Positions 29,883 through 42,600 of a DNA stretch of 64,000 nt are shown here, in pieces; the first letter of the stretch is position 1, and each line of letters starts with the position of its first letter. The position numbers and the translations under genes were made by a program. The stretch covers positions 6,373,501 through 6,437,500 of the forward strand of contig CANXME010002068.1 in the NCBI GenBank assembly GCA_948144175.1, read 5' to 3'. The stretch comes from Closterium sp. NIES-65. Its lineage: Eukaryota > Streptophyta > Zygnematophyceae > Desmidiales > Closteriaceae. Under the pieces are notes generated by a model, which made no database searches, was not told the origin of the DNA, and saw nothing but the letters and a program-made list of their open reading frames with translations.

Positions 29883-32655
29883 TATATTTTCGGACATGCT
29901 TTACCTGCCCCGAAGCTGACTTACCACATCGGCCGTTCGCTTCTCACCACAACCCCAGCGCACCAGCTTACACACCATTCGAGAAAGTGTACAGTGACAT
30001 CTTGTACAACCGGGAACCTGGACAAGGAGCATACAGCTACACCATCTTGTTCATCGATGCCGCGACGCGTTACGTTTGGCACCTCAACCTACCGAGCAAG
30101 GACATGGCCTTAGAGGCTTTCGTCGCTTGGCTCCCAGTAGCAGAACGTGAATAAGGTGTGAAACTAAAAAGCTTCCAGTCGGACGGAGGAGGAGAATACA
30201 CCTCACAGAGGTTCAAGCAGTACTTGGCAGAAAGAGGGATCAAGAGGCTCATCTCTCTTTCCTACGCTCACCAGCAGCAAGGCATAGCAGAAAGGATGAA
30301 CAGAACTCTTCAGAACACCATGCGCAAGCTGCTACGTGACATGCGGCTACCCAACCACCAGTGGCCCGAAGCAATGGATCACGCTGTCATGCTGTACAAC
30401 TTGCTCTCGTCATCATCGCTCCCGAACAACGCATCACCGCACCTGCTATGGACAGGAAAACAGGGCAGCACAAAAATGTTAAGAGTTTTTGGTTGCATGG
30501 TACAGTACCGACCCTCATCTGCACGAGCCGGCCGATTCTCCCAACGATCACAGTGGGGACTACACCTGGGCATCGAAAGAAATTACAACGCGTGGAAGAT
30601 TTTCGACGTCCACTCCAAAGAAACAGTAGCAGCACGTGATGTAATTTTCTACGAACGACTCACCCTTCCAACATACTTTGCCAACCTGGAAGAAGATCGG
30701 GACCCCACAGGTGGCTTCCATGGTGACGGAGCCTTCGCCTCGGCAATAGACGAAGCTCACTGGGACGAGCAGAACGTGGATGAAGCCTCAGAGGAAGCCG
30801 GACCTCTCCCTTACTGCTCCGTTGACGTCCTAATGGATGACGAAAATCCTCGCGAAAGCGCCAACACCGAAGTATTTTACCACTTCGCCGACAACGGCTA
30901 CGTTACACCTGCAGAAGTCAACACCAATGAAGCAGAACACATAGGGCACAACTTCATACGTGACCCAGAAGCAGGTGACGAAACAGCTTATCCCGAGGAC
31001 ACAACACTCCCCCGCTACACACAGAGTGGTCTCCAGATACTCAGCCTCGTGACCGCAGTCCACGGCACGGAGATTCCTAAGGAGCATGCCACAGTTCACG
31101 AGGCTCTGGGGGGGGGAGCATAGGGAGAAATGGCGCGAAGCCATGGACAGGGAGCTGAAAGCACTGGAGGAACGCAACACTTGCAAAGTTGTTCCCATCA
31201 GCGTGGCACAAAACAAGACAATACTCACCAGGAAATGGGTCTTCCGTGTGAAGACAAAGGCAGATGGCACCATCGATAAGTTCAAAGCGCGCTGGGTCGT
31301 GCGCGGTTTTGACCAAGAGCACGGACGTGACTTCACTGAGACGTTTGCCCCGGTTAGCCGACACACTTCACTTTGAATTCTTCTCGCGATCTCCGCCATG
31401 AAGAAGAAGCTGCGGCAAATCGACGTCGTCAAAGCATTTCTCTACGCACCTGTTGACGCCGAAATCTTCGTCGAACTTCCACATGGCTCCAACGGAGAGC
31501 CCAACCAAGTCTGTCAGCTACTGAAGTCCCTGTACGGCATCAAACAGGCTCCAAAACTATGGCAGCAATATCTACACGCTCGACTTACCCGCATCGGATT
31601 CCGACAGCTACCACACGACCAGGGCATGTATCGGCTCACGAAAGGCGACGACTACATCTTATTAATCGTCTATGTGGACGACCTGCTTTACATCGGATCG
31701 ACTGACGGCATCACTACTTGGTTCGAAGGGGAGCTGCAACAAAACCTCACGCTCACGGTCTCGTCTACCGTCACGCAGTATCTCGGCCTCAACATCCAGG
31801 AAGAAGAAGACACGATCTACCTCAACGCTGTGAAATATGCCGACACTATCGCCAAACGCTTCGGACTCACCCCAATCACCATCTCCACGTCTTACCGCTA
31901 CACCGCAGGAAATCACAAGGAAAGTTCCGCTCTACTCAAGCCCGCAGGCATACGGACTACCAGAGAAAGCTGGGGTGCCTCCTCTTCGCGGCCGTCACCT
32001 GCCGTCCGGATCTATCGTACTCCGCAAGTCAGCTCGCGACCTACCTCAGGAAACCTGAAGCAGAACACATGGCGGAACTCGACCGCACTCTTCACTACCT
32101 CGTTAGCACTCCGACGATCAGCCTAACCTATCTCAAGAACGGAACCTCGACACCCAAGTTAATCGGCTACGTCGACGCCGATCACGCTGGCAACTCCGAC
32201 AACAGACGCTCGCGCACCAGCTAGATCTATCGCTACGAACCTATCGGACCCATCTCGTGGCAGTCAAGCAAGCAGGAGTTAATCGGCCTCTCTTCAGCTG
32301 AAGCATAATATATCGCACTATGCTCAGCCACCAAGGAAGGACCGTACCTTCGCGAACTTCTAGAGGAGGCGAAGCTGGCTCAGTTACCCAACTTCTCCTT
32401 GTTCTGCGACAACCAGTCGGCAATTCGCATAGCCAACAAAAATGGATTCGCGAACAGGACGAAGCATATCGCCCTGCGATACTTCTTCGTGAAGGACGAG
32501 ATCGAGAAGGGGAGACTCGAATTGTCCTACTGCCCCATGTTCGAGATGGCAGCTGATTACTTGACCAAGAAACTCGGAAAGCAGAAGTTTGAGTATTGCA
32601 TGCTGCTGACTGGACAGAGCCACGTCACCAGCAGCGACACTCCAGAAACGAAGGG
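29883..32655 (+). pseudogene. Element D integrase-RT-RNaseH, decayed
   Basis: CFTCPEAD completes the zinc finger. The integrase core has VYSDILYN, FQSDGGGEY and GIAERMNR (D-D-E kept), split by a TAA at 30152. A frameshift lies at a G9 run near 31108-31116. RT shows KWVFRVKTKADG, a TGA at 31374, DVVKAFLYAP, YGIKQAPK and YVDD at 31671-31682; shifts follow near 31960-32010. RNase H has LIGYVDADHAG and FCDNQSAIRIA with stops near 32222 and 32306. Sequence type differs from both other groups in the window. Non-functional. Confidence 0.85.
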
Positions 32656-32658
32656 GAC

Positions 32659-33019
32659 TGTTGGAAACAAGTAACTTAAGTGCCTCTGTCGTGTCGAAAC
32701 ACCAAGTCAGAAGCGAAGCGAAACATATCGAAGCATCAACGAGTCAACCCTGGGAGGTTGAGCAGCTGCTGAAGGATACGCGAAAGTCAAAGGTCAGCGA
32801 CCTTTGACCTGACAAGTACAGCGCGACAGCAAGGACAAACAACTGACTCTTTATTGAGCTGTTGCCTGAGTCGTCACTGTATCAAACCGCAACAACAATA
32901 GTAAAACAGTTATAAGTTATAACCTTTGATATTCCCTTGTACTCCTATAAAAGGCTTGTATCCTTTTGTTTTAATTAATCTACTTTGCCCTCACATACCA
33001 GCGCAAGGTGGTTCAAAAC
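32659..33019 (+). repeat. Element D 3' LTR, first part
   Basis: Matches 17284 onward with about 4% differences and keeps the 10-bp inverted repeat (32786-32808) and TATAAAAG. It is cut at AAAAC (33015-33019), the target duplication of element E, and resumes at 45297. Confidence 0.9.
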
Positions 33020-33586
33020 TGTTATAGTCACAATAGGCTCCAATGTGCCTAAAACGAAAGATAGAGTGCACAGCCGGATTTCTGCACAGCGGCTTCAAAC
33101 GTTCATAGCGTTCTGGTCACAGCTTCAAATGACCTGATTCAACTTGGATCTGGAGCGTCTGAACGTCGCCTACAATAGTCAATTTAGATCGCACAATTTC
33201 ACCAAGTATTGACGACACAGTGTCGGTTTGAACGAACGGCACTATGGCAGCCACTATAGTCTTAGAACACAAAATAGGAAGAGATGTGAAGAGTTACGAG
33301 TTGGGAATGACTCCCAGCTCCTACAAACCCCAAGAGCCGAGGTAAAGTGATGTGGAACAGTGCCACACTGTCCCCAACCACGAAGGGTCTCGAAACTACC
33401 CTGCACTAGGGCCTACACCAAGTGAAATGTTACACTACACAAATTATTGTAACTATCTTCAATATCTTGAGGTGTACCCTTTTGGCGAGCTTCGAAATCA
33501 CTTGAGGCTTGACACCAAGGCTCGGGCTCTTCATCACAAACTCATCCTTGAGTTCTTGATAGGTCTGCTGCAAACACCTGCAACAC
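33020..33586 (-). repeat. Element E 3' LTR, outer part
   Basis: Matches 44462-45028 with a handful of substitutions and is cut at the AACAC duplication of F (33582-33586). Confidence 0.9.
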
Positions 33587-34462
33587 TGTTATGTGATGCT
33601 ATCATTTGCATTCACGTCTGTCTGCCTCCCATCATGTGTTTGTGCGTTGCATGCGTGGTGTGAGCGTGTGCAAGAATTTGTGTTTGATGTGGTTTGGTTT
33701 TTCAGAGTGAGTGTATGTTATTTGGCTTGAGCAGATATCTGAAGTGATTCCTCTACTCAAGAGCTTTCCGACGAACCAAGAATCGTCGCGATTGGAGCAC
33801 AACCAAGAAAGTTACGAACATTGGAGTTCGTATGCTTATATATTTTGGTTGCAGCTACTTTGGGAAGTTGTGGGGTTGACTCAATATGGGGTACAGACTT
33901 TTGGGGGTTGGGAAATTCGTCAACATCACTGTAGTTGCTGCCAAGTGGTTGGGAGAAACCAAACCAGGTTGGCAAGTGTGGCCAAGTTGGGTTAAGGTGG
34001 ATGGCATGGGTTGGGAAAGTGACAAAAGTGAAAGTGGGGTTGCCTATGGAGAGGGGAATTGTGTGGCATGGGGTTTCCTTGGTTGGGGACTGTCTTGGGA
34101 CCTTCCCTCTCGTCCTCCTCATCCCATCCCACCTGGTTTATTGCTACTCTAACTCTCTTGTGTATTGATTGTGAACTTGTGTGAGAACTTTGTGATTGAG
34201 TTAAGATTCTATGGCAGCATACCCCCTAGTGCGCCGAAATTGATAACTCAAGAAATACTTCATCTTTTCGTATGATTCAACTTGGAAATTGTAGCCACGG
34301 ACTAGCGCTACAACATATATAAGTTTGGTGAAGTTTTAACAGTGCACCTTTTCGTTGACGGCGTTTCTTGTGAAGTCGACGTTTCTGTCCAGAATTCTAA
34401 GCCAACGATTTTGAGAATTTTAGCCACCTAATCTTCGTAGACTCCATCCTTAGTCTCTAACA
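33587..34462 (+). repeat. Element F 5' LTR (876 bp)
   Basis: Near-identical to 38482-39357; differences seen at GTGTTTGATG versus GTGTCTGATG and TTTTTCAGAG versus TTTTTCAAAG. Short open frames within the LTR appear in both copies and have no recognisable product. Confidence 0.93.
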
Positions 34463-34476
34463 AGTGGTATCAGAGC
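34463..34476 (+). other. Element F primer binding site with 2-nt spacer
   Basis: AG then TGGTATCAGAGC (34465-34476), complementary to initiator Met tRNA. E and K show the same 2-nt AG offset. Confidence 0.8.
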
Positions 34477-34698
34477 TGATTAAGGACTTTGTGGAGAGTC
34501 TACTGAAGTGTGAAGACCCTCCTAGACCCACCATGGCCTGTGGGCGTGCCTAAGTGGAGTTCTGGAGGTTGAATGTGACTTTTGCTAAGGGGAAACTCTG
34601 CCGAAATTTCGTTGGCGCCGACAGTTGTGAAGATTGTGTGGATCTACATATTGACCAGCAAAAGGGGGAGCTGAAACCTCTGATTGGGAGAAGAGGAG

Positions 34699-37346
34699 AT
34701 GAGTCAAGGGAGTGGAGAAGCAGCTGAGAAGAAGAGTGAGCCGCCACCATCCAAGATTGAGGCATTGGATGGCTCCAACTATGAGGAATGGAGTGGGCGG
34801 ATGAGGAGCGCCTTCAAGCGCTACAAGCTGCTAAAATTGGCTATGGGAGAAGAGAAGATGCCGGAGGAAGGAGATGCCCGCGATCGGTGGATTGAGCGGA
34901 GCGCGGTGCTGTACGACTTGATTCTACAGTCGGTCAACAACGACATGTTCCAGCATATCAAGGATTTGGTGGAGCTCGATGACTCGGGACCGAAGGCGTG
35001 GAAGCTGCTACGCGACGTGGTTCAACCCAACACACTACCGATGGTGATCGTATTGGAGAAGGAGTTGGCTGCCCTCTCCATGCGGCCGGGAGATGATGTG
35101 AAGCCGGTCCTTGACAAGATCAAGGACACCTATGCGAGGATGGCAGCGGCGGGCAGCGAAGTGTCGCAGATGCAACAATGCACCAAGATCATCTCGGTGC
35201 TCGACAACTCGTGGGACAACCTCATCCCCACCCTCAACGTTCAGCAGGACAAATGGACGCCTGAGTGGCTACGTCAGCAGATCCTGCAGGAGGACTTCCG
35301 CAGGCGTCACACTGGAGGTGGTGCTGCCAACAAAACTGCTGAGGGGTATGGAGCTGCAGGAGGCAGCAGAGGGAGAGGGGGAGGGAGAGGCCGAGGCCGT
35401 GGGAGAGGCTTTCGCAGAGGGAGAGGCCGAGGTGACTACAATGAGGGGCATAGGAGCTCTGGTGGCAGGGGGAGTACCCGAATGGAGGGTGCGTGCTGGT
35501 ACTGCAAGAAGGCTGGACACCCATGGTTTAAGTGTTTCAGCCGGCCTGAAGGATGGGCGCCTCCAGGCATGAAGCCGCCAAGTGGTGAACGTGCACGAGG
35601 TGGTGCTGTGCAAGGTTCAGGTGCACAAGGTGATGGTGCACAAGGTAAAGCCGACCCTGGGATGTTCCTCATGGTTGAGGACGTGCAAGGGAGTGGGGGT
35701 GATGTGGGTTCAGTTGGGAAGGTTGTGATGCACCCCCTCACTCACTGGGTGATCGATTCAGGTTGCACGAGTCATATGACCCCACGGGCAGATTTGCTTG
35801 ATGAGGTAAAACCTCCTGGGAAGATCAAGTTTGTGGCTGCCGCTTCAGGTGCTTTGCTCCCTGTGATTGGTGTTGGGAATGCCAAGGTGATGGGAGCCAA
35901 TGGAGAGCTTGTGGGGCTTGGGAATGTGCTGTTGGTTGAAGATTTGTCCGCTAACCTTCTTTCTGTGCGTCGGCTGCAGAAGAGCAAGGCTGAAGTTACC
36001 TTCGGCCCAACCAGCTGCCGTGCAAAGCTTGGGAAGTTGCTGCTGTGGAACTTGGAGGAGAAGAGCAGCTGCATCAAGGACCTTTGGCAGCTGCCCATCA
36101 TCCCTTGGAAGGGGAAACCACCAGCAACGGCAAAGGCAGCGGCAGCGGCTAAAGCAACTGCAGGAGGAGAGGAGACTGCACCAACTGCAGGGGCCCTGGA
36201 TGCAGTCAAGAAGGTGCAGCAGCCACAACAGCCATATGGTGAGGTGCTTGCTGGTGTGGATGCGACAGCTGCATGGGCAAAGGCTTCATCTGGGAGTGGT
36301 GAGGCTGATTGGGAGACGTGGCATGAGAGGCTGTGCCATGTGAACATTCCTATGCTGCAGAAGTTGGTTAAGGATGAGTGCTTGAAGGGGCTGGAGGTGA
36401 AGGGGGGAGCAAAGGAGATTGGGAGCTGCCCTACCTGCCTTGAGACCAAATTCACGAAGTTTCCCTTCAGCAGCAGCACAGGACCAGCCAAGGCACCACT
36501 TGCACTAGTGCACATGGATGTGGTGGGCCCCACGAGGGCCCTTTCTCTCTCGGGCAGCCGCTACTTCTTGACAATTGTGGACGACCACACGCGTGCGGTG
36601 TGGGTGTACCCTCTCAAGACTAAGGGGGAGGTGGCAGCGGCTGTTCTTAAGGAGTGGATGCCGAGAGCACAAAGGGAGAGCGGACACAAGGTGAAGGTGA
36701 TCCGCACTGACAACGGAGGAGAGTTCATCGGCGCTGATTTTGAGAAGGAGCTGAAGCGGAAGGGGATCCAGCATCAGCTCACAGTGCCTTACAACCCTCA
36801 GCAGAATGGCGTGGCTGAGCGGTTCAACCGGACCCTGCAGGAAGGTGCTCGCACTCTCCTTGGGCGTGCAGGGCTGCCGGATCCGTTTTGGGTGACAACA
36901 CTGCGGCAGGTCGTTGTTGTGAAGAACCGGGTGCTGGCGACTGTGGGGGACAAGCAATAGGTCCCCTACACCAAGTGGTATGGGAGTACGCCTGCAGTCA
37001 ACATGCTGAGAACTTATGGCTGCATGGTGGTGTTTCATGTGCCTAAGGAGAAGAGGGGAAAACTGGAAGCTTCTGGGAGATGGGGTGTGCACTTGGGGCT
37101 TGCTAAGGATCACAAGGGCTGGCTGATTTGGGACTTGACCAGCCAGCAGCTGACTGTGTCGAGGGATGTGAAGTTCCTTGAGTCCTTGTACTACAAGGAG
37201 TGGAAGCAGCAGCAGCAGAAGCTTCCCACTACACCGCTGATCATTGAGGCTGATGAGGTGCAGCGGCCTTCGAGGCAAGTGCAGGTCACTGTCTCAGAGG
37301 AGGAGATTTCTGGGGTGACTGAGGATGGGGGAGAACCTGAGGTGGA

Positions 37347-37385
<39 letters not shown>

Positions 37386-38424
37386 GCAGCAGCAGCAGCA
37401 AGATGCTCCACAAGGTGCCGTACGTCCGGCTGACCGTCCAAGGAGGGATGTGCGCCCTCCTAACCGGCTGACCTATCCGAGCTTTGGGAAGCCAAGTGTG
37501 GTAAGGGCTGGGAGTGTGGCTGAGCAGTGTGATGAGGAGGAGATAGCGCACTGTTACTGGGCAGCCGTCCCTGAGCCCAAGACACTTACCGAGGCCTTGA
37601 GTGGGCCCGATGCTGAGAAGTATGGGCTGCAAGATGCAGGAAAGCCAGCCACCCCGCTGCCTTCGGGGTTCACTGTGGAGCCCTGTGCTGATGAGGAGGT
37701 GGTGGGGGAGAGTGTTAGGAAGTTGTTTCACTCCATCGTGGGGGCACTCAACTATGCGGCTAACCACACGTGACCTGACATTGCCTTTGCTACATCCAGG
37801 CTTGCGAGTGTGGTTTCACGCCCCAGTCATGAGCAGCTGGAAGCGGCCAAGAGGTTGGTCCGCTATGTGAGTGCAACGGCATCAGTGGGTTTGGAGTACA
37901 GTGCTGTGCGACAGAGGCTACAGAGGGGTGCAGCTGATTTGAGCAAGGGGGAGATGCGCTTGACTTGCTACACCGACGCTAGCTTCAACTCAGTGAAGAC
38001 GGATGGCACCAGCATTGGAGGCTATGTGTGCCTCTTTGGAGGTGGTGCAGTGAGCTGGCGCTGCAAGAAGCAGAACGAGGTGGGGTTGTCCTCGTGTGAG
38101 ACAGAGTACATGGCCCTGCATCATGGGGCAAAGGAGGTGGTGTGGCTGAGGCGTTTGTTGAAGGAAATCGGAGTGTGTCAGAGGGAGCCGACTGTGATTT
38201 TCTGTGACAATGAGTCGGCGGTGAAGCTTGTGAAGAATGCCTATCTTCATGGCTTGACAAAGCACATCAGGCCAAAGTGGCATTGGACAAGGAGGCTCCT
38301 GGACAAGGAGGTGCGGCTGGAGATTGTGAAGACCCAGCAGCAGGCGGCTGACATTCTCACCAAGCGCCTGGCAGAACCTGAGCATTGGAAGGGCATGAAG
38401 CTTGCGGGAATGAGTGTGCATTGA
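34699..38424 (+). pseudogene. Element F Gag-Pol lacking reverse transcriptase
   Basis: ATG at 34699 (MSQGSGEAAEKK). Gag UBN2-like domain, RG-rich box, canonical knuckle CWYCKKAGHPWFKC, protease IDSGCTSH, HERLCH...CPTC finger, integrase with MDVVGP, RTDNGGEF and GVAERFNR. In-frame TAG at 36958 (Trp in relatives) and TGA at 37771 (Arg in relatives). Near 37620 the sequence jumps in frame from SGPDAEKY to GLQDAGKPATPLPSGF, skipping about 230 residues that in E and K hold the whole RT including YVDD. RNase H follows (YTDASFNS, FCDNESAVK) to the stop at 38422-38424. A CAG run at 37350-37401 encodes Gln. Confidence 0.88.
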
Positions 38425-38481
38425 GGGTGCATGCTTGAGTTATGGCATGTGGGATGATGGTTGGCAGCCAGAGGGGGAGTT

Positions 38482-39357
38482 TGTTATGTGATGCTATCAT
38501 TTGCATTCACGTCTGTCTGCCTCCCATCATGTGTTTGTGCGTTGCATGCGTGGTGTGAGCGTGTGCAAGAATTTGTGTCTGATGTGGTTTGGTTTTTCAA
38601 AGTGAGTGTATGTTATTTGGCTTGAGCAGATATCTGAAGTGATTCCTCTACTCAAGAGCTTTCCGACGAACCAAGAATCGTCGCGATTGGAGCACAACCA
38701 AGAAAGTTACGAACATTGGAGTTCGTATGCTTATATATTTTGGTTGCAGCTACTTTGGGAAGTTGTGGGGTTGACTCAATATGGGGTACAGACTTTTGGG
38801 GGTTGGGAAATTCGTCAACATCACTGTAGTTGCTGCCAAGTGGTTGGGAGAAACCAAACCAGGTTGGCAAGTGTGGCCAAGTTGGGTTAAGGTGGATGGC
38901 ATGGGTTGGGAAAGTGACAAAAGTGAAAGTGGGGTTGCCTATGGAGAGGGGAATTGTGTGGCATGGGGTTTCCTTGGTTGGGGACTGTCTTGGGACCTTC
39001 CCTCTCGTCCTCCTCATCCCATCCCACCTGGTTTATTGCTACTCTAACTCTCTTGTGTATTGATTGTGAACTTGTGTGAGAACTTTGTGATTGAGTTAAG
39101 ATTCTATGGCAGCATACCCCCTAGTGCGCCGAAATTGATAACTCAAGAAATACTTCATCTTTTCGTATGATTCAACTTGGAAATTGTAGCCACGGACTAG
39201 CGCTACAACATATATAAGTTTGGTGAAGTTTTAACAGTGCACCTTTTCGTTGACGGCGTTTCTTGTGAAGTCGACGTTTCTGTCCAGAATTCTAAGCCAA
39301 CGATTTTGAGAATTTTAGCCACCTAATCTTCGTAGACTCCATCCTTAGTCTCTAACA
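38482..39357 (+). repeat. Element F 3' LTR (876 bp)
   Basis: Copy of 33587-34462, followed by AACAC (39358-39362) and the resumed LTR of element E. Confidence 0.93.
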
Positions 39358-39362
39358 AACAC

Positions 39363-39625
39363 ACCGAACGTTCGACACACGACAAAATAGAAACCGCGCA
39401 CGACAAAAATAGAAACCGCGCGCGAGACACAAACGACCGCGTAACACGCGTCTAGCGATAACTCGCTATTAACTCGACACACACACTCGACATCATGACT
39501 CTACATTCACACACAATTATAAGCATGAAATATATATTATCCCATGCCCTCATACCATTCCATACACACACACATGCACGCACACGGACAACAAGCCGAG
39601 TGCAAACCGTAGGGTTGCACCAACA
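39363..39625 (-). repeat. Element E 3' LTR, inner part
   Basis: Matches the last part of 44462-45291 and ends ACCAACA at 39625. Next to it the minus strand has a polypurine tract (CCGAGGGGGAG, about 39628-39638). Confidence 0.9.
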
Positions 39626-39666
39626 AACTCCCCCTCGGATTGTTGGCCTTATGATATGTTGCTCTC

Positions 39667-42600
39667 TCAGTTCAGAGCCATCCCAGCCAGCTTGCAACAC
39701 TTCCAATGCTGCTGCTCCACCAGCCTCTTAGTCATCATGTCAGCCGGCTGCCCGGTGGTCTTCACGTACCGCAACTCAACTTCACCCGCGGTCACCATGC
39801 TCCTCGTCCAATGCCACTTCACCCTCATGTGCTTTGTGAGTCCATGCAACACAGGGTTCTTAGCAAGAGCAATGGCACCTTGGCTGTCACAGTACTGTGG
39901 GGTAGGTCCTTGCTGCTCCTCCCCCAATTCAGCCAACAAACGCCGCTGCCACACAATCTCCCGTACGGCACGGAAGAGTGCCATGTACTCGGACTCTACC
40001 GAGCTCAAAGCCTGGTCAACCTGCTTCTTGCTCTCCCAAGCAGTTGGGCCTCCACCAACACAGCATATGAAGCCTCCCACACTTGTCATGTCCTCTGGTT
40101 CCGATGCATATGAAGCATCCTAGTAGGCGGTGAGGAACAAACGCCCGGGTTCAACACCATCCGCGCCCTTTTGGCGCCTTTGTGCCGCCGCCAAGTATTG
40201 CAGCCCAACGGTCGGTGTTTGGCCAAGATACTTGGCCACCCTCATTCCAGCTGCTACCTGCTCCTCATTAGGGCATTGCACAACCCTAGCCAGCTGCCCG
40301 GTAGCAAACGCGACGTCCGGTCGGGTGTTTACCGCCGCATACATGAGGCTGCCCACCAACGAGTGAAAACGGCGCCTCTCCTCTTCACAAACGCTCTCCT
40401 CCTCTGGTCCCTTCACACACTTGAACCCAGAGGGAAAGGGAGTAGCCACATGACCTTCACTCTGGCCGAAGTTGGCGGCCAATGCCTCCAGGTACTTCCG
40501 TTGGTGCACTCGCATGCTCCGCTTCTCCACGTCTTGTTCGATGTGGAGCCCAAGGTAGAAGTTCACGTCACCAAGGGACTTGCACTTGAACTTGTCATGC
40601 AGCTTCAGCATCACCTCCTTCACAAGGTTAGAGGAGGGTGAGAATATGAGAATGTCATCCACATAAACCACCATGAAGCTCCTCTGCTCCCCCTCGCCAA
40701 GCATGAACAAGGAGTGATCGGCCGTTGAGGGAGTGAAGCCGATCTCCTCCAACACTTCGCGCAGCTTCATGTACCATTGCCTAGGGGCCTGCTTCAGCCC
40801 ATAGAGGGCCTTCTTCAGCTTCCACACTCTGCCACTACCATCATCAAACCCCTCTGGCTGTGCCATAAAAATCTCCTTCTCAAGGATGCCGTTAAGGAAT
40901 GTCGTTACGATGTCCATTTGTTTTACTACCCATCCTTTGATGGCGGCTCCCGCGAATAGGGTTCGCAGCGTCGTCGGCTTCACCACAGGGGCAAACAGCT
41001 CCTTAAAGTCCACCTTCTCCTTCTGCTGGTACCCCTTGGCTACAAGCCTAGACTTGTAGCGCTCGATCTTGCCGTCGGCATCCGACTTGATTTTGAAGAG
41101 CCACTTGGACGTTATCGCCGTACGCCCCTCCGGTAGCTCCACCAATTCAAACGTGTCATTCTCCTCGATGCTCTTCAGCTCACTCTCCATGGCCTTCTTC
41201 CACTCCTCAGCATCACTACTCTCCAAAGCCTCCTTGAGAGTTGCTGGTTCTCCCGGCATCTCCACCGGAGAGAAGAACGCAAAGGCACACTCCTCGTAGT
41301 CACTCTCCTCGTCGTCTCCGACCATCATTGCCGCTCCGGCCAGGGCTGTCTTGCCCTGCTTTCCCGGTGCATCATAGGTCAGCCTATTAGGGGGTTGAGC
41401 TCTCCTCTTCCCCCTTCCTTCCTCCTCAGCTGCAGGGACTTGAAGGCCTTTGTGGTGCTGCGGTGTGGCTCGAATCCGTGGAGCACTCATAGTACGGGAA
41501 GGGAGTGACGGTGCACGCTCGCTCACTTGCTGCACCTCCTCCTCTTCTTCCTCTGCATCATTGGCCTCCTCTCCCCCATTCACAAGGGAGGATTGCCTCG
41601 TGGTTGTGCTGCCGCTGCTCAGCTCCAAAGGCAGCTCCACATGCTCCAAACCGGAACTCTTCACCTCCCCAAACCGCACGCCTATCTTCGCCTCATTCTC
41701 CGCCTTCCAATCTTTGTACATGAAGTTCTCCATGAACTTGCAGTCCCTGCTCACCAAGAACTTCTTGGTGAATGGGTCCCAAAGAAGCCATCCCTTGCTG
41801 TTTTGAGCCATGCCCAAGTGCACGGCCCACACCGCCTTGGCACCAAGCTTGTTGTGCCGAAGATGCTTAGGCACGAGCGCCATGCACATGCACCCGAACA
41901 CCCGAAGCATATCCACCTTTGGCTTCCTTCCTAGCCACTCCACATAGGGCACCCATTTGTCTGCTCCCACATGAGTCAAGGCTCGGTTCTTGGCCACACA
42001 CGCGCTCCGCACCGCATCAGGCCAGAAATAGTCGGGTAGCCCGGCTTCAATGAGCAACCCGCGTGCCGCCTCCGTGATTGTGCGGTTCGCTCGCTCGGCG
42101 ATGCCGTTCATTGCAGGTGAGTATGGCATGGTGAGGGAGTGCCGAATACCATTCTTCTTCAGCCACAACCCAAACTCCTTGCTCAGGAACTCTCCCCCTC
42201 GATCGGTGCGGATTGACTTGACTAGACGGTCTTGTTGCCGCTCCACCATCGGGAACCAATCCGCCTTCAACGTTTCAGCCACGTCGCTCTTCTTGGCCAG
42301 CACGTACACCCAAGTCATACGGGTGTAGACGTCCACAATAGTGAGGAAGTACTCAGCTCCAGCAGCTCCAAGCTTCAGGGGGCCCACCACGTCCATCACC
42401 ACCCCATCAAGTGGTGCCTTAGCCGTTGCCTCCGAACTAGAGAATGGGAAACGGGTGAACTTGACTTGCATGCACGTCGGGCAGCCAAGTACCTCATCGG
42501 GCTCCCCCTTCACACGTATGCCAGCAACCATCTCATTCTTTACTAGCTGCTGCAAGATGGGCAGGACCACATGCCCCATGCGCCGATGCAAGGTGAGCCA

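Larger units (their letters stand above)
33587..39357 (+). mobile_element. Element F: recently inserted RT-deleted Copia
   Basis: LTRs 33587-34462 and 38482-39357 (876 bp each; I see only two differences), TGTTATGTG...CTCTAACA. Perfect AACAC duplication at 33582-33586 and 39358-39362. Primer site TGGTATCAGAGC at 34465-34476, two bases inside the LTR; polypurine tract GAGGGGGAG before the 3' LTR. Gag, protease, integrase and RNase H remain but the reverse transcriptase is gone. It must have moved with an RT supplied in trans. Confidence 0.94.

Noticed and set aside
33711-34168. Small genes inside the F LTR
   Set aside because: Identical frames occur in both LTR copies because the LTRs are duplicates; no domain, codon bias or conservation supports coding.
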